Positions 31,987 through 44,374 of a stretch of 64,000 bases of DNA are shown here, one piece after another. Each line of letters begins with the position of its first letter. The stretch's first letter is position 1. Below the pieces are notes generated by a model. The model saw only the letters and a list, made by a program, of their open reading frames with translations, searched no databases and was not told where the DNA came from. The stretch is from positions 1,116,001-1,180,000 of the forward strand of contig JADLZK010001918.1 in NCBI GenBank assembly GCA_015847255.1, given 5' to 3'. The translations under genes and the position numbers were made by a program. The DNA comes from Hyparrhenia diplandra (lineage: Eukaryota > Streptophyta > Magnoliopsida > Poales > Poaceae).

Positions 31987-34900
31987 GGATGACCGGGCGT
32001 GGATATACGAGGGCTGGAGGAGTTTTGGAGATATTGACCCCGAGTGGATGAGGAAGAGTAGTGCTTTCGTGGACAAAGCTTTTCGAGAATCTTTGGAGGT
32101 GCGAGTAGGGTTTGGTGTCCATGCAAGAAATGTGCGAATCAAAAAAGGCAAAGTAAGGAAGACATGTCTAAACATCTTCCCGGATATGGATGGATGGAGG
32201 GCTATAAGCGGTGGATCTTCCATGGTGAAAGCGAGCGTATGAGAGACGAGGTGGTGAGACAACGCATAAATAATCTTGCTTCTGACGCCGGGATAGGAGA
32301 CATGATAGATGACTTTCATGACGGAAACTTTGGTCAAGGACTTGAAGATGGGGTGGTGGAGGAGCCAGAAGAAACCGCGAAGGCCTATTATGACATGTTG
32401 GAGGCGTCACGTAAAACCCCTTCACGGCTATGTGGATGTCTCGACTAGATGCCATTTCACGCCTTATGGACTTGAAGGCCCGGTGCAAGATGAGTCGAGG
32501 CGGGTTTGGCGACATGTTGTCGAGTCATTGAGACCTTGCTTCCTCGAGGTCACGACCGCCAAAGAACATGTATGAGTCGCGAAAGTCCTCGCGGTACTTA
32601 AGATGCCATACGAGCGAGATACATGCTTGTAAGAACGGGTGTGTCTTATTTAGGAAAGACTACAAAGAGGACACACATTGTCCAAAGTGTAAATCCTCTA
32701 GGTTCATAGAGGTAGACTGCGGTGATGGTCAAAAAGAGGCCGCTTGACATCCCCGTGAAAATCCTACGGTACCTTCCCTTCGCACCGAGGTTACAACGGA
32801 TGTACATGACCGAGGAGTCCGCGAAAGCGAGATGACATGGCACAAAGGCGGGCGTCGATACAATCCGAGATAAGATGGTACACCCTTCCGATGCGAAACA
32901 TGGACCCATTTCGACCAGATTCATCCCGAGAAAGCTATGGAAGCTCGTAATGTTCGTGTTGCGCTGGCAACAGATGGGTTCAATCCTTATGGAATGATGG
33001 CTGCCCCATACACTTGTTGGCCTATATTTGTTATCCCGCTCAATCTCCCCGGGCGTTTGCTTTCAACCGAAGAACATCCTTTTGTCTTTGATAATTCACG
33101 GGGGCACCGGGAAATAAAATGGGTGTGTTCATAGAGCCTGTCATTGATGAATTGATCGAAGCTTGGAACGAAGGGTTTTGGACCTACGACCGAGCTTTGA
33201 GGAGCAATTTCGGGATGTACGTTTGGTACCACTACTCTGCATGATTTCTTGGCGTATGGGATATTACGTGGGTGGTGTGTTCATGGCAAGTTCCCTTGCC
33301 CGGTATGCAAGACGGCTCGAGGTTCATCCGGTTGAAGAAGGGTGGCAAGTATTCTGCGCGTTTGACAAGCATCGGCAGTTCCTCCCTCTTGACCATGCAT
33401 TCGGGCTAGACAAGAAGAACTTTACGAAAGGTCTCCAAGTTATGGACCCTCCGTAGGTGATGATGGCAACCGCCGAGGTACATGCTCAAGTGGATGCTCT
33501 TGTGGGTGATGAAAATGGTGTCTTTGTGGGTTATGGCGAGGATCATGCATGGACTCACAAGTCGGGCTTAGAGAGGCTCCCCTATCACGATGACCTTCTT
33601 CTTCCACATAACCTAGACTTAATGCATCTTTTGAAAAGAATATCGCCGAGTATTTTTTGGAACATACATGGAAACTAGCAAGTCAAAGGACAATGTTAAG
33701 GCTAGAATTGATCCGGCGAGTTGTGTGTGAGGCCCAAGCAACAAATGAAGCCTCCTAGCAATGGCAAGAGATGGAAAAAACTAAGGCCGATTACGTGTTG
33801 AGCAGGCCCCAAAGGAAGGAAGTCTTTGCTATGGTTTCAAAGTTAATGTTCCACGACGGGTATGCGGCAAATCCGAGGAGGGGAGTGAACTTATCTACTA
33901 TACGAATCAATGGGCTCAAGAGTCATGACTACCACATATGGATGGAGCGGCTTCTTCCGGTGATGCTTCGAGGCTATGTCCCCGAGCATGTCCGGCATGT
34001 GATGGCAGAGTGAGCAATTTCTTTCAACGACTTTGTGCTAAAGAGTTGTCTCGGAGCACACTTGAAGAAATGGAGAAAATGGCTTTTTGTGTTGGTCGTA
34101 AGTTGGAGAAGATATTTCCGCCCGGTCTTCTTCGTTCCGATGGTGCATTTGATTTTGCACCTTCCATATGAGGCACGGATGGGTGGCCCCCACACCGTTT
34201 ATTTGGTGCTATGCTATTGAGAGAGTTACGAAGCATGTTCGGTCGATTTGTAAAAATAAGTGTAAGATTGAGGGTTCCATCGCGAAGCTAAGCCGGGCAG
34301 GAGGTGTCGAGACTTCACAACAAAATACTATGGTCCCAAACTTCCTAGCTCGCATTATCCACGCCCTCGTTATAATGTTGAAGAAAATGAATCAACCCTC
34401 AGCCTTTTCTAAGGACAACTAGGACGTGCAAGTGGTTCGAAATGGAAGACCTTGACACCTAAAGAGTGGCGGAGTATCATGAATTATCTACTTACCAACC
34501 TTGACGAAGTGCTGCCTTACGTACAGTAAGTCACAACTCTAAGCACACTTGTCTTCCAGTAGTTAATATTCTGCATCCAACCCAATTGTCTCTCGTTGGT
34601 ACAGGAAATTTACACGGCAATTCTGGCATTCACGAAGTGACCCTGAACCGCATGAATTGGACACCCGCTAGCACAGCGGGGTCTTTGGTAATGGACAACC
34701 CGATTTCATTTGTTGGTTCAACGGCCAGGTACTTGCCCAATATATGCTAATGAACGTCTCGTTTCATATGCTAACGCACTGGCTCATTTCATATATCATG
34801 CTTGAGCTTGCAGGCACAAACCGATCGGCATATGCACCCCGAGGTCAAACAGGTTGCCAATGGCTTTTCCGCTAGGGTTAGGTCATGTACCGGTTATGGC

Positions 34901-35620
34901 GTGAATGGATATCGCTTCCACACAATGAGCCATGAGCAGAGTCGGCCAAACCGAAAAACCACAAATACCGGAGTTTTCACTAAAGGTGATGATGGAAGTA
35001 ACATCAAAGATTATTATGGAAGGATTGAAGAAATATACGAACTCCAGTTCTCCGGTACTAAATGGGTTCATCCTGTCGTGTTTAAGTGCCATTGGTTTGA
35101 TCCCGAAATAACGAAAGATGATGATAAACTTGGGATTGTTTAGATTCGACAAGATTCTTCCGATGCCAGAGATGATGTCTACATTGTGGCTCAACATGCC
35201 ACACAAGTTTATTATCTCCCATGGTGTTGCCAATCCGACGGCGGCTAAAGGGTTGGGATGTTGTGCAGAAGGTATTGCCACACGGTAGACTACCTTTCCA
35301 AACAATGACGATTACCATTTTAATGCAAACACATATGAGGGAGAGTTCTTCCGGGAAGATGGGCTACAAGGTAAATTTGTGATAGACATAACCGGGCCCA
35401 ACGAAATGGAAGTAGACAACGAAAGTGTTGTTGATGATGAGGAGGATGAGGAGGTTCGAGATGCGAAGGACTTGCGGTTACTAGATAAATTACTTAAGGA
35501 CCTTAGTGTTGACGTCGCTCCTCCTCCCATGGATCCCGCCAATCTTCATATGTTGGAAGATGTAGACATGGATGATAGTGATCATGAGGATTATGATCCG
35601 ACAAAGGCGACATCGTGACA
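31987..35620 (+). pseudogene. TNP2-type CACTA transposase, decayed
   Basis: The transposase would cut and rejoin the element at its CACTA ends. Pieces appear in the family's order but in shifting frames. The N-terminal transposase-associated domain has MDDRAWIYEG (31987) and GYKRWIFHGES (about 32197). The Transposase_21 region follows: CVLFRKDYKEDTHCPKCKSS (about 32639), VRVALATDGFNPYGMM (about 32953), MGVFIEPVIDELIEAWNEG (about 33122) and HRQFLPLDHAFGL (about 33370). Then come GEDHAWTHKSGLERLPYHDD (about 33535), RRGVNLSTIRINGLKSHDYH (about 33877) and a C-terminal DUF4216-like part (IYELQFSGTKWVHPVVFKC, about 35032). Stops, for example TGA at 32745, and several frameshifts disable it. Some junctions could be real introns (for example about 34520-34605), but others cannot. 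Confidence 0.9.
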
Positions 35621-35739
35621 ATGATGAGGATTATTTCTAATACATGTAATACTATGCATCTCTTAATAATTTTGTTACGTTTATTGTTTTCCATTTAATT
35701 TTGCATATTCACTAATTATTTATATCTAATTGCGGTGGT

Positions 35740-38013
35740 TCGAAAGATGCCTCCATCGAAGATCCTCGAGGAAATTGTCAGGTATGGGGCGTAAATTCAA
35801 GACCTTGAACGAGCTAGGAGGGTCCTCAAGCACTCCGTCACCACGACACACACCAGGGGGGCGGGGGGCGGGGGGGGGCAAGGGCGGGGGGGCCGGGCCA
35901 TTCAAGCACCACCGCCACCACCGGTGGGCGAGGAGGAGGAGGAGGGGGGGGAGGAGGAGCAGCGGCGGGACCACGACCTCTTGGCGTCGCGGGGCGTTGA
36001 CCTCGGGGTCGTGTCACTTGCAGCCGGGGACGGTGTGGAGGAGGAGGAGGGAGGGCGAGGGGGACGCCCGGGGAGGAGGCCGAGGCGGCGATGAGCGGCA
36101 GTCGCGGGCGGCGTGATGCGGGGGGGTTCCTCTGCCGGCGCTAAGAGGAAACCCTACTTGCGAGGCCCCTCCGGACTCCCGGACCAAAAACCTCTTCCGC
36201 ACCAACGTCCCATAATTATACCGGATCCTCCAAGGTAATTTACTTTACATCCGAGCACTACTTTCTTAATTGTTAGTATGAAAAGCATAATATGAACTAA
36301 TAATTATTCTTGATCATTTGCGCAGGGCTTTTGTTGGTGAGGATGGCGCTAAGCGCCGCCTTCCCAATGGCATTCTTGGTGTTTTGGTCAGGAAGCACTA
36401 CCCCGGCCACATTAGGACTCTTGGACGGAGAAGATATTCCCGCCACGTACTTTGGCCAAGACGCTGAATTTGAAGATACTTACGATGACCAAGGCAGAAA
36501 GTACGAAAACAAGGCACGACGTGTGATCCGTGGAGCGTGGGTAAGTTTATGTCGACCGTAGTGTAAAAATACATCGCTTCAATTTCACATTGTTTGAAAT
36601 AATGACCGAATACATTGCTTCTATGTGCGGGGATTACTTCGGGCTCCCCGAGGGATACACCCGGAGCAGGGGGATGAAGTGGCTGCTCACGCCTGCTTCA
36701 AACTTGTGTCAAACATGTGGTACGAGGCACGCGGCCAGGCGGCCAGGTCATACTATGCTCTATACAAGAACACAACCCTCATTTAAGGCAGTATCAATCT
36801 ACGATTCTGACCAGAGAACAATACATGATGGTAAATACTGAAAGTTCATACTAAGTTTAATTATGCTTCAGTTGATATTGTAATATTTTCAACTTGGTGT
36901 CCTGTAGGTATGTCCGGAGTGGCTTTTCAAGCATCAACGGTCCTGGGGAGCTGATGGTGGAAAGGTGGGTCGATAAAGATTGGGAGAAGATCCGCAAAGA
37001 CTACTAAAGAACGGCGTGCCATGATGCCCGGTGTTTCACACCATCAAGGCAACCATAATCTCGACCTACAAAAAAAGATATGTGAGTATTACCCAATTCT
37101 TATTTACTGATGCGCAACTCTGAATACTTCCTAACCATCCTATCTTTTTTTCCATAGGAGAAAATACATGGCGTGTCACTGGGCACGCTCGAGGCCTTCA
37201 CTCTCTCCCACCAAGGCAAGTCCTCGGATCCCAACCTCATCTACAACCACTCAGGCTCCGCTGAAAGCCTACCGCAGCGAGAGCGCCCTACGATAAGGTA
37301 ATCTGTTTTTATTCAAGGTAAATTTATCTTTACATACCGTTCCTCACGTGTTCTAACTTTGTGTTGAAATAGGTCACCAAGTACACCGGCGTGGCGGGGA
37401 GCATTATGGAGACGGCTTCGATCCTCGCGGCCACAACATTGTGGGGACCTTTCCATGATCATTTGGAGGAGGGAAGAAGCACGAGGCGGTACTATGTGGG
37501 GATAGCGTCATCAACCGGCGCACCACAAAGACCCTACCTCGACTCAAAAAGCCGGGGGGGGCGGTGATACGGCGGACAACCACTTACCGGGCTACGGTCT
37601 CTAGACTCGAGGCAATCTATATTTTTATTCAAGGTTCATTTATCTTTACATATGTCTTTCTCTGTGTTCTAACTTTGTGTTCAAATAGGCCCGGATAGAG
37701 GAAGCGAACAGGTGATCCGCGGAGGGCGAGGAAAGGGAGAGGGAGAGGGAGCGGTTCTACCGTGAGGCGGAGGCACGGAGGGGCGAGCAGCACGAGAAAG
37801 AGCATGGAGGCTCTCCAACAAAGATCTCGCGCGCGTGTTGGAGGCAAGATTGGTGAAGAGCCGCCGCCGCCGGAGATCTTCTTCGCTCCACCACCACTTT
37901 GCCCGGTGTACCCTCCACCACCACCACCGATGTACGGTCCACCGCTCGGCGACGGCCAACCGTCGATCTTCTCTCCACCGCATGGTGCCTCTCCTGTGAG
38001 TTTCTCAAACTAA
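35740..38013 (+). pseudogene. TNP1/Transposase_24-like second CACTA gene, decayed
   Basis: It is downstream of TNP2 on the same strand, as usual for CACTA elements. Recognisable pieces are a GC/Gly-rich first exon (about 35740-36230), a middle part with FGQDAEFEDTYDDQGRKYEN (about 36451) and a C-terminal part around EKIHGVSLGTLEAFTLSHQG (about 37161). The last exon is Pro-rich (CPVYPPPPPPMYGPP) and stops at 38011-38013. These match the plant Ptta/En-Spm Transposase_24 family, whose proteins bind the subterminal motifs. Frames are interrupted and exon limits are uncertain. Confidence 0.65.
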
Positions 38014-38049
38014 ACTCCAAAATGAAATGGTATGGTGTTTGGAATGCAC

Positions 38050-38165
38050 CATGAGATGTGCACTTGGACATGTGGTTGTCGGCCATCGAGCCGTTGTTTT
38101 GTTGCAGGTTTTAGAAACCCCCTACGTGCGGGGAGGTGCTGCCGAAATTTCTAACGAATTATCTT
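38050..38165 (+). repeat. Internal CACTA copy of the 31.3-kb leader segment
   Basis: 'gtggttgtcggccatcg', 'ggttttagaaaccccc' and 'gtgcggggaggtgctgccgaaa' repeat the order seen at 31310-31440 (and 'gggaggtgctgccgaaaa' at about 31825). The coding module of the element is therefore flanked by related direct repeats. Confidence 0.7.
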
Positions 38166-38565
38166 GTTTTTCTTTTTTTCAAGTCAATAGATCTACCTTT
38201 CATTTTGTCTCACAAATGCAATATCTTTGCCTACGTGCGGGATCAATCACATGCCTCGAACCCAATTTCGAATCGAACAATTGGGAGCGAGGTGCTTGGC
38301 GCAACAAGGGGGCGGGGCACTTGGTGCGAGGTTGTGATGGTCTAGGCGACAAACTAGTGAGGTTGTGAACTTGAAATTGTTGGATTTGAACTTGTGAACT
38401 AGTGAGGACGACAAACTTGTGACTCGTTGGATTTTATGTAATATATGTGTCGCTTTGTGCCATATATATATGTCAATTGTCTGCTGCAATAATCTGTGTT
38501 ATATATGGATATATATGTGTGTCAATTGTCTGCTGTAACAAAAAAAAAGAAAAAATAAATGCATC

Positions 38566-39062
38566 TATCCCGTGAGCAGCACACGGGATATCGCCCAAAG
38601 GATATCCCGTGAGCATATAAACAGCACACGGGATATCGCCCAAAGATATCCCGTGAGCCATGCGCTCAACTCACGGGATATGGACCAAAGATATCCCATG
38701 AGCTTAGCATATAGCTCACGGGATATCGGGGTGGTGGGACCCCCCCGACCGTGGCGTGGCGGGGACACCTGGCCGTAGCGGGCACGCCTATCCCGTGAGC
38801 TACCCCGTTAGGCTCACGGGATAGAGGAGTCCGTAACGGGGTTATATCCTCCCCGTTGACGGCGCGAGAGGCACCCCGTTAAGTCTTGCCCGTGGCGTTA
38901 TGCGCTCACGGGATAGGATATCCCGTGAGTATAGGCGGAGCTCACGGGATATCAGCTATCCCGCTGATTTTTATCCCGTGAAGGGTAGCCCGTGAGCAAC
39001 TCACGGGATAGACGTTCCGTGGGTGGATGGGGCTATCCCGTGAGCAATGGCTCATGGGATAG
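38566..39062. repeat. Right subterminal repeat array of the CACTA element
   Basis: More than a dozen CCCGTGAG/CTCACGGG motifs, again largely as facing pairs, run up to the right terminal inverted repeat. Together with the left arrays they mark both ends for the transposition protein complex. Confidence 0.9.
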
Positions 39063-39902
39063 CTCGTTTCGGTAGTGAAATTTTTACTTCTTTTTGAAAA
39101 TAGGATAAAATGATTTATTTATGTATTTTTGTGCACATGAAATATAGAAAAATAATTATTTTTGACCAAATAAAATTTATCATAGGAGTTAACAACTTTG
39201 TGTGTGCATTCATGCTGCCTCATATGATTTATTGTGATGTGTGGTTTTGGTTAAATCTCAACAAGGTTTTAAAAGTATTTGGAATTTTTGTTTAAATAAA
39301 AGAAAAGGTTTTAGAATCTTTTGTCTTTGAAATGATTTGAATGTGCTTTGAAATAAAAGAAAATAGATTTCTTTTGAATTCTCCCTCTCTCTTGGCTTTG
39401 GCCGTGTGACCTGATCCCTCTCTTGGCCACTGCCGTAGTAGCCCAGCAACCTTCGTCTCTTTTCTCTTGGGCCGCCAGGCCGTGGTAGCATGGCTTCCCC
39501 TCTCTATCCGGCTGACTGCCCTGGCCTGCATGGCAACGTCGCCTTCAACCTGGTCGTGCTCAGGTTGGACTCTGCCCCCTTCCTTTGTTATCGCAATCCC
39601 CACGTCCTTTATATGCCGAGCAGGCACGACACGTCGTTCTTAACACCAAGCATATGTCTCTCGCCCGAGCCAGCAGCCACGAAACCCTAGCTCGCGCCGC
39701 CATCGCGATCTCGCCAAGCTCCACGGTCGCAGTCTGTTGCTGCCTTGCCGCGCGCCCTGTGAGCAGTACGTCGTCCATCTTCTCATCATGAGATCAGCTC
39801 TTCATCCGTGAAGACACGCCGCCCGGCACGATCCAACCGCTTCACCGACGTTCGCGGCACCCATGCCGAGGTTCCGATCCAACGGCCGTCGTATATCCAT
39901 CA

Positions 39903-40345
39903 TGTTAGATTGATCTCATCGACTCGGTCCAACGATCGAGCCGGACCACCTTGACCGCGCCCTGATCGGGGGACGCTTAACCGACTCTTAGTCGGTGGGC
40001 CTGTCACAAACACAATAAATAGAGAGGTGAGGGCCAGGGGGCGAGTATGAGATTTACCTTCACTTTGCCGCCACTATCCCACCAGAATATCCTAAGGCCC
40101 GATCCGATCATGGGCGTGCTACAAGTGATGGGAAGCTCCACCGACGCCATCGCCATTGCTCCACCTCTTCTCCGACCCGACCGCTGGCCGTGCCTGGACT
40201 CCATCAACGAACCCGAGAAGCCCATCAATGGTATGTACCTCTACCTCTCTCGTATCTCATTCCCTTAAGATCCAACACTTGTTTATCACAAACAGAGATT
40301 AGAGAACCCACTGATTTACACCTAGTGATCCCTATGGCTAACAAT
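39903..40345 (+). repeat. 5' LTR of the copia element
   Basis: The LTR is 443 bp, TGTTAGATTG to 'cctatggctaaca'. It contains 'acaataaatagagaggtga', the likely TATA/transcription-start region. It differs from the 3' LTR by scattered substitutions and small indels. Confidence 0.93.
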
Positions 40346-40346
40346 G

Positions 40347-40363
40347 GTGTCAAGAGCAAGGTC
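40347..40363 (+). other. Primer-binding site (initiator tRNA-Met type)
   Basis: 'tggtgtcaagagcaagg' starts two bases after the 5' LTR and resembles the usual TGGTATCAGAGC complement of initiator tRNA-Met, with an altered base and an inserted A. Confidence 0.7.
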
Positions 40364-41307
40364 TAGCGTGTAGATTCAGATCGGGATTAAGAACTTAGAA
40401 AGAAAATCCAACCGATTTCAGATCGGGAAGCACAGATCGAAACCCTAACCATCAGCGAACCCTAAGTGCATATCGGATCGGAGCGGCGTAGGAAGGTCTT
40501 ACCTTGACTTACCTTCGTCGCCACCGCAGACGCCTCACCGGTGTCGCGGAAGACCGCAGAGCGCGGCGTCAGTCGCCTTGGCTCGGGTTCAGGCCGCCAT
40601 CGCGCGGCTTGCGGCACCGCAGCGAGGCCGCTTGACGGCATCGCTCGACCCAAAAGGAACACGAACACCGGCAGGGGGACCCGGCGGCGCCGGACTTTTC
40701 CTCCGTCGAGCATTTCGCCGGCGTCGTGGTCGCTCCGGCATTTTGCCGACCGGAAGAAGTCGAAGAGTAAGAGGCAGCTACCTTGTCCGGCCGTCGTCCT
40801 CCGCCGGCGTCGGGGCGGCGGCAACCAGCGTTGGTGGTCGAGCACCGCCGGCGTCCGTCCGGTGAGAACGCTCTTTGGGAGTTCAAGAATGAAATTAAGG
40901 TTAGGGTTTTGGGACGGCGGGTTTTTATCCCTCCGAATTTAGCTTCGGACCGTCGGATGAGATTGGATGGCCGAGATCGCCTCTCTGGTTTAGCTGGGCT
41001 GCGGCCGAAAAGGCCCATTCGGGGCGGGCACGCAGCCGCGCCTCGGGCCGCTTACGACTCCGAAAGGTTTCCCGTGCCCATTAAGCAAAGGAATTACTTT
41101 TCCATTTTCTTTTCAGAAATCAGTGATAAAAAAGGTCATTCTTGGCTGGGCCGTTTTAATTATTTGCACGCGACGAGTAATCTGGGGGCCGCATGCGTTC
41201 GCGGGCGGTCTTGATTCAGGCGAATTGTTTTCCGTTTGGCCCCGTTAGTAACTGATAAAGTTTTTACAATTTTTCTTTACAATTTCTGCAATATTTTGAG
41301 TTTTATT
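40364..41307 (+). other. GC-rich copia leader without coding support
   Basis: About 0.9 kb after the primer site holds overlapping GC-rich open frames on both strands, none resembling gag. It may be the long untranslated leader or a captured host fragment. Confidence 0.4.
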
Positions 41308-41988
41308 CTCTGTTAAATTTATGAACCAACGGGATTAAATTTTTCAAAGAGTAATTAAGATTATGGGAATTATTCTAAGATCATGTATTAGCTTCATTTG
41401 CTTTCGTAATATTTAGTTGTCTCTTTTAATTAAATTGAACCAACGGGAGAATTTAATTTTAAAGAGAAATTAGTAATTAAGATTCCAAAAATTGTTATAA
41501 GATTATTCATAAGTTTCATTTGCTAAGAATTTGAAGTACACTCATTTAGCTACGCGGGCTGTATGGGTAGCTTCGCAAAGGCCATTGGGCGAATAGAAAT
41601 TATGCAATAGTTTAAGTTTTTTTTCTTTTATCCGAAAAGCGTAAATTTATATTTTGAGTATATTTGTCTCTCTATTCAAATTTGAACCAACGAGATAATT
41701 TGTTTTAGAGAGAAATTTAGTATTTTAGCATGTTTACGGACAAAGAAATTTTAATTTTAGTACACGTTTTCATTTGCTAAGTTAATTTAAGTTGTCTCTT
41801 TTAATTAAATTTCGAACCAACGGGAGAATTTAATTTAAAGAGCAATTTTTGTTTATTCGAGAAGAATAAGATTATGTTTATGTGAACTGATTTTCTTTTT
41901 TCATAAGCTATGTCTTTGATGTTTTTTTGAGTATAAGTTCAATCTCTATTCAAATTTGAACCAACGGGATAATTTGTTTAGAGAGAGA
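41308..41988 (+). repeat. Stem-loop repeat cluster A (five members)
   Basis: Five modules at about 41308-41351, 41420-41467, 41667-41713, 41795-41842 and 41943-41988. Each has a purine/pyrimidine stem of roughly 14-18 bp around a loop containing gaACCAACGgGa. Stem sequence varies (TAATTAAATT, ATTCAAATTT) but partner arms vary with it, so pairing is kept. Each ends in 'aaagaga' or 'agagaga' facing 'tctct'. They are non-coding. Confidence 0.85.
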
Positions 41989-42125
41989 AATAAGTATTAT
42001 GAGGCGCTTACGGTCAAAGAAACTTCAGATTTTAGTATATGTTTCGATGTGAAGAATTTCAGAAAAAATATTATTTGATGAGTTTAGTTAAAAGTCTTGT
42101 ACTTCGAGAAAAGTGCACTAATGTG

Positions 42126-44304
42126 TGTTGACACTTGTTAACGTATACTTTTAATTGTCAACTAAACATGGAAAAAGGACTAAAATATAATTAGATAACC
42201 TTATTAGGAATTTATACTAATAATTTCCATGAGTTTTGGTAAAGTTGTGATTTGCGAGGGACTAAACAGAAAACGTGCAGAATTGGAGTGACATACGACT
42301 CCAAGGCGTGTCCCAATCGTACTCGATCCAACTCCTACAAAAGAGAAACATAGAAGTACTTCAAATGAAGAATCAAAAGTACAACATTGCGAAGAGCTCG
42401 TCGAGATGATGAAACGGATATATCATTTGCCATATTCGAGTCCGTAATCGAGAAGATATCAGTCGCAGAGCGGGGTTCGGTAAAACGGGCATAACTCCCT
42501 CATCCGGACTCCGTTTGACGCGAACAAATACAATTCGGAAACGGCACGACGACACGCATCGCACCCACAAAAGCTCAGCTCAGGTGGGGCCCATCTTGGG
42601 CCGATCGGCCCAATAATAGGGCCGATCGGCTCTGCGTGGCGGCCAAGTCAGCCCAGCTTTCGGAAGCTTCCTCCACCGCCTCTAAGACGCAATCAAAACC
42701 GGTTGTTCGATGTCGGTTTGATCCGAGGGCGTCGGTAGAAGGACGGGATGGATCAAGATCAAACACCGGATTAGTACCGCATCGCCTGCTGAAGCTGAAG
42801 GGACAGGAGAAGACCCATATATATAGACCCCTAGACCCCCTAGCTTCAATCATCAAATCTCAGATAAACAAGATGTAAAACTAGAAGCCTTAGATTAGAG
42901 TTGAGAGTAGAGCTTCAAGTTGAGAGAATTAGAGCGCGGTTGAGGCGGAGATGAAGGAAGGCCCGAAGCTGTCGGCGCCTCCATCTTCTTCTTCCTCTGG
43001 AGTTGGTGCCATTGGAGCGCAACTCTGAGATCTTATGGATTGTTCAACTTCCATTCGAGTAAGTGATATTGTTTATATTATTCTTAAGGTTTGTATTTGT
43101 GACACCCAGCCCAATTTGGATGTGGCCCATGAGGGGCCTATGAGTGCTGAGTGCACATGTTAGTACCACCTTGCTAGTTGAGCAAGGGTGGAGCCAACTT
43201 ATAAGCCTTTGCCTTCCGGTCATATCACCTTCGGGTTAACCCTTTTACACGAAGCGAGGGCGAAAAGTGTAAGTAAGGTGCTATGTGTACGCGTCGTGCG
43301 CGCCCTCGGAAGGGTTGTGCGGTGCGGCTTTGGAGGGCGGGGTGTTACAAGTGGTATCAAAGCCGACCAGCCACGGGCGGGCGCGTGCGGGCCCTTTTTA
43401 GGCGCGGACATGGAGGTTCATTGCGCGTGTAGGCTCGTGGAGTGCACGGCATGGCACATGCCGGCCCAGGCGCCGCGGTCGCGTGTGCCAAGAGGGAGGT
43501 CTGGTTAAGTTGGCGCTCGACGAGGACGTCGAGTCCTTTGAGGGGTGTATGTGACACCCGGCCCATTTGGATGTGGCCCATGAGGGGCCTATGAGTCTTG
43601 AGTGCACATGTTAGTACCACCTTGCTAGTTGAGCAAGGGTGGAGCCAACTTATAAGCCTTTGCCTTCCAGTCATATCACCTTCGGGTTAACCCTTTTACA
43701 CGAAGCGAGGACGAAAGTGTAAGTAAGGTGCTATGTGTACGCGTGCGCGCCCTCGGAAGGGTTGTGCGGTGCGGCTTTGGAGGGCGGGGGTGTTCTGATA
43801 TTTCTTTGATAAGATTACTTTGATTCTGTCGCTCTTGAATTAAAGTTGTTAGATTAATGTAAGCGTGGTGCTTAGATTGACTAGCTCATTACGAATACCT
43901 TCTATAGGCGGGGTGTACTTTTTAGTTAATTTTCGTTGGTGGTGGTGGCAAACACCATTGAGTCCTTTGTATGCACTGCTCCCGTTTATAGAAATCGTAG
44001 GGAGACCTGCGTTGTTAGCGTAGAACCCCTTTATTAAGAGTTTCTTCATGACAACCCCTCTTAAGAATAATGTTGCAAATGATTTACTTGAAGTGAGAAC
44101 AAGACCTTCCTAATGGAACTCCTTACCTCTCTTTTAGTCTAGTTATATAGCCACTCTGGATTTAGCTATACACCTTGACGTACCCTCTCACCTTCTCCCT
44201 CGTGGATTCGATATTTAAAGCCCTATTCGGGTGAAGTGCTCACCGGTATCCGTTAAACTGCGGATTATCCATCATAATATTCCGTAGGTTAACAAATACC
44301 AACA
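42126..44304 (+). mobile_element. Solo LTR inside the copia element, TSD ATGTG
   Basis: Termini are TGTTGACACTTGTTAAC and GTTAACAAATACCAACA, which are inverted relative to each other. ATGTG flanks both sides (42121-42125 and 44305-44309). A TATA box 'catatatatagacc' lies at about 42818. Without the nested TRIM it is about 1.5 kb. This is the form of LTRs of a common grass gypsy group; the superfamily is inferred from the termini only. Confidence 0.88.
43098..43796 (+). mobile_element. TRIM (terminal-repeat retrotransposon in miniature), 0.7 kb
   Basis: Direct repeats of about 250 bp (43098-43349 and 43550-43796) begin TGTGACACCC. The first ends GGTGTTACA and the second ends in a mutated 'ggtgttctga'. 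Two bases after the first LTR is 'tggtatcaaagcc' (43352), a near-perfect initiator tRNA-Met primer site. 'ttgaggggtg' before the second LTR is a polypurine tract. The 200-bp interior codes for nothing. The arrangement fits TRIM elements, which rely on other retrotransposons' enzymes. Flanks 'gtatt' and 'gatatt' may be an altered target duplication. Confidence 0.9.
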
Positions 44305-44374
44305 ATGTGTAAGATTTTTAGAGAGAGCGGATGAGGAAAGTAAGATTGATTCAATTGTGAGTTAAGATCTTCAT

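Larger units (their letters stand above)
28859..39077 (+). mobile_element. CACTA (En/Spm-type) DNA transposon, 10.2 kb, TSD AAA
   Basis: The left end CACTACCGGAATCGAG and the right end (read inward) CACTACCGAAACGAG form the terminal inverted repeat. The 3-bp duplication AAA flanks both sides (28856-28858 and 39078-39080), as CACTA elements require. Subterminal arrays of TATCCCGTGAG/CTCACGGGATA lie at both ends. In between are a decayed TNP2 transposase (about 31987-35620) and a decayed TNP1/Transposase_24-like gene (about 35740-38013). Structure is complete but the genes carry stops and frameshifts, so it can only move if helped by another copy. Confidence 0.95.

Noticed and set aside
40462..41214. 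GC-rich frames on both strands of the copia leader
   Set aside because: They have no gag similarity; they are overlapping and compositional.
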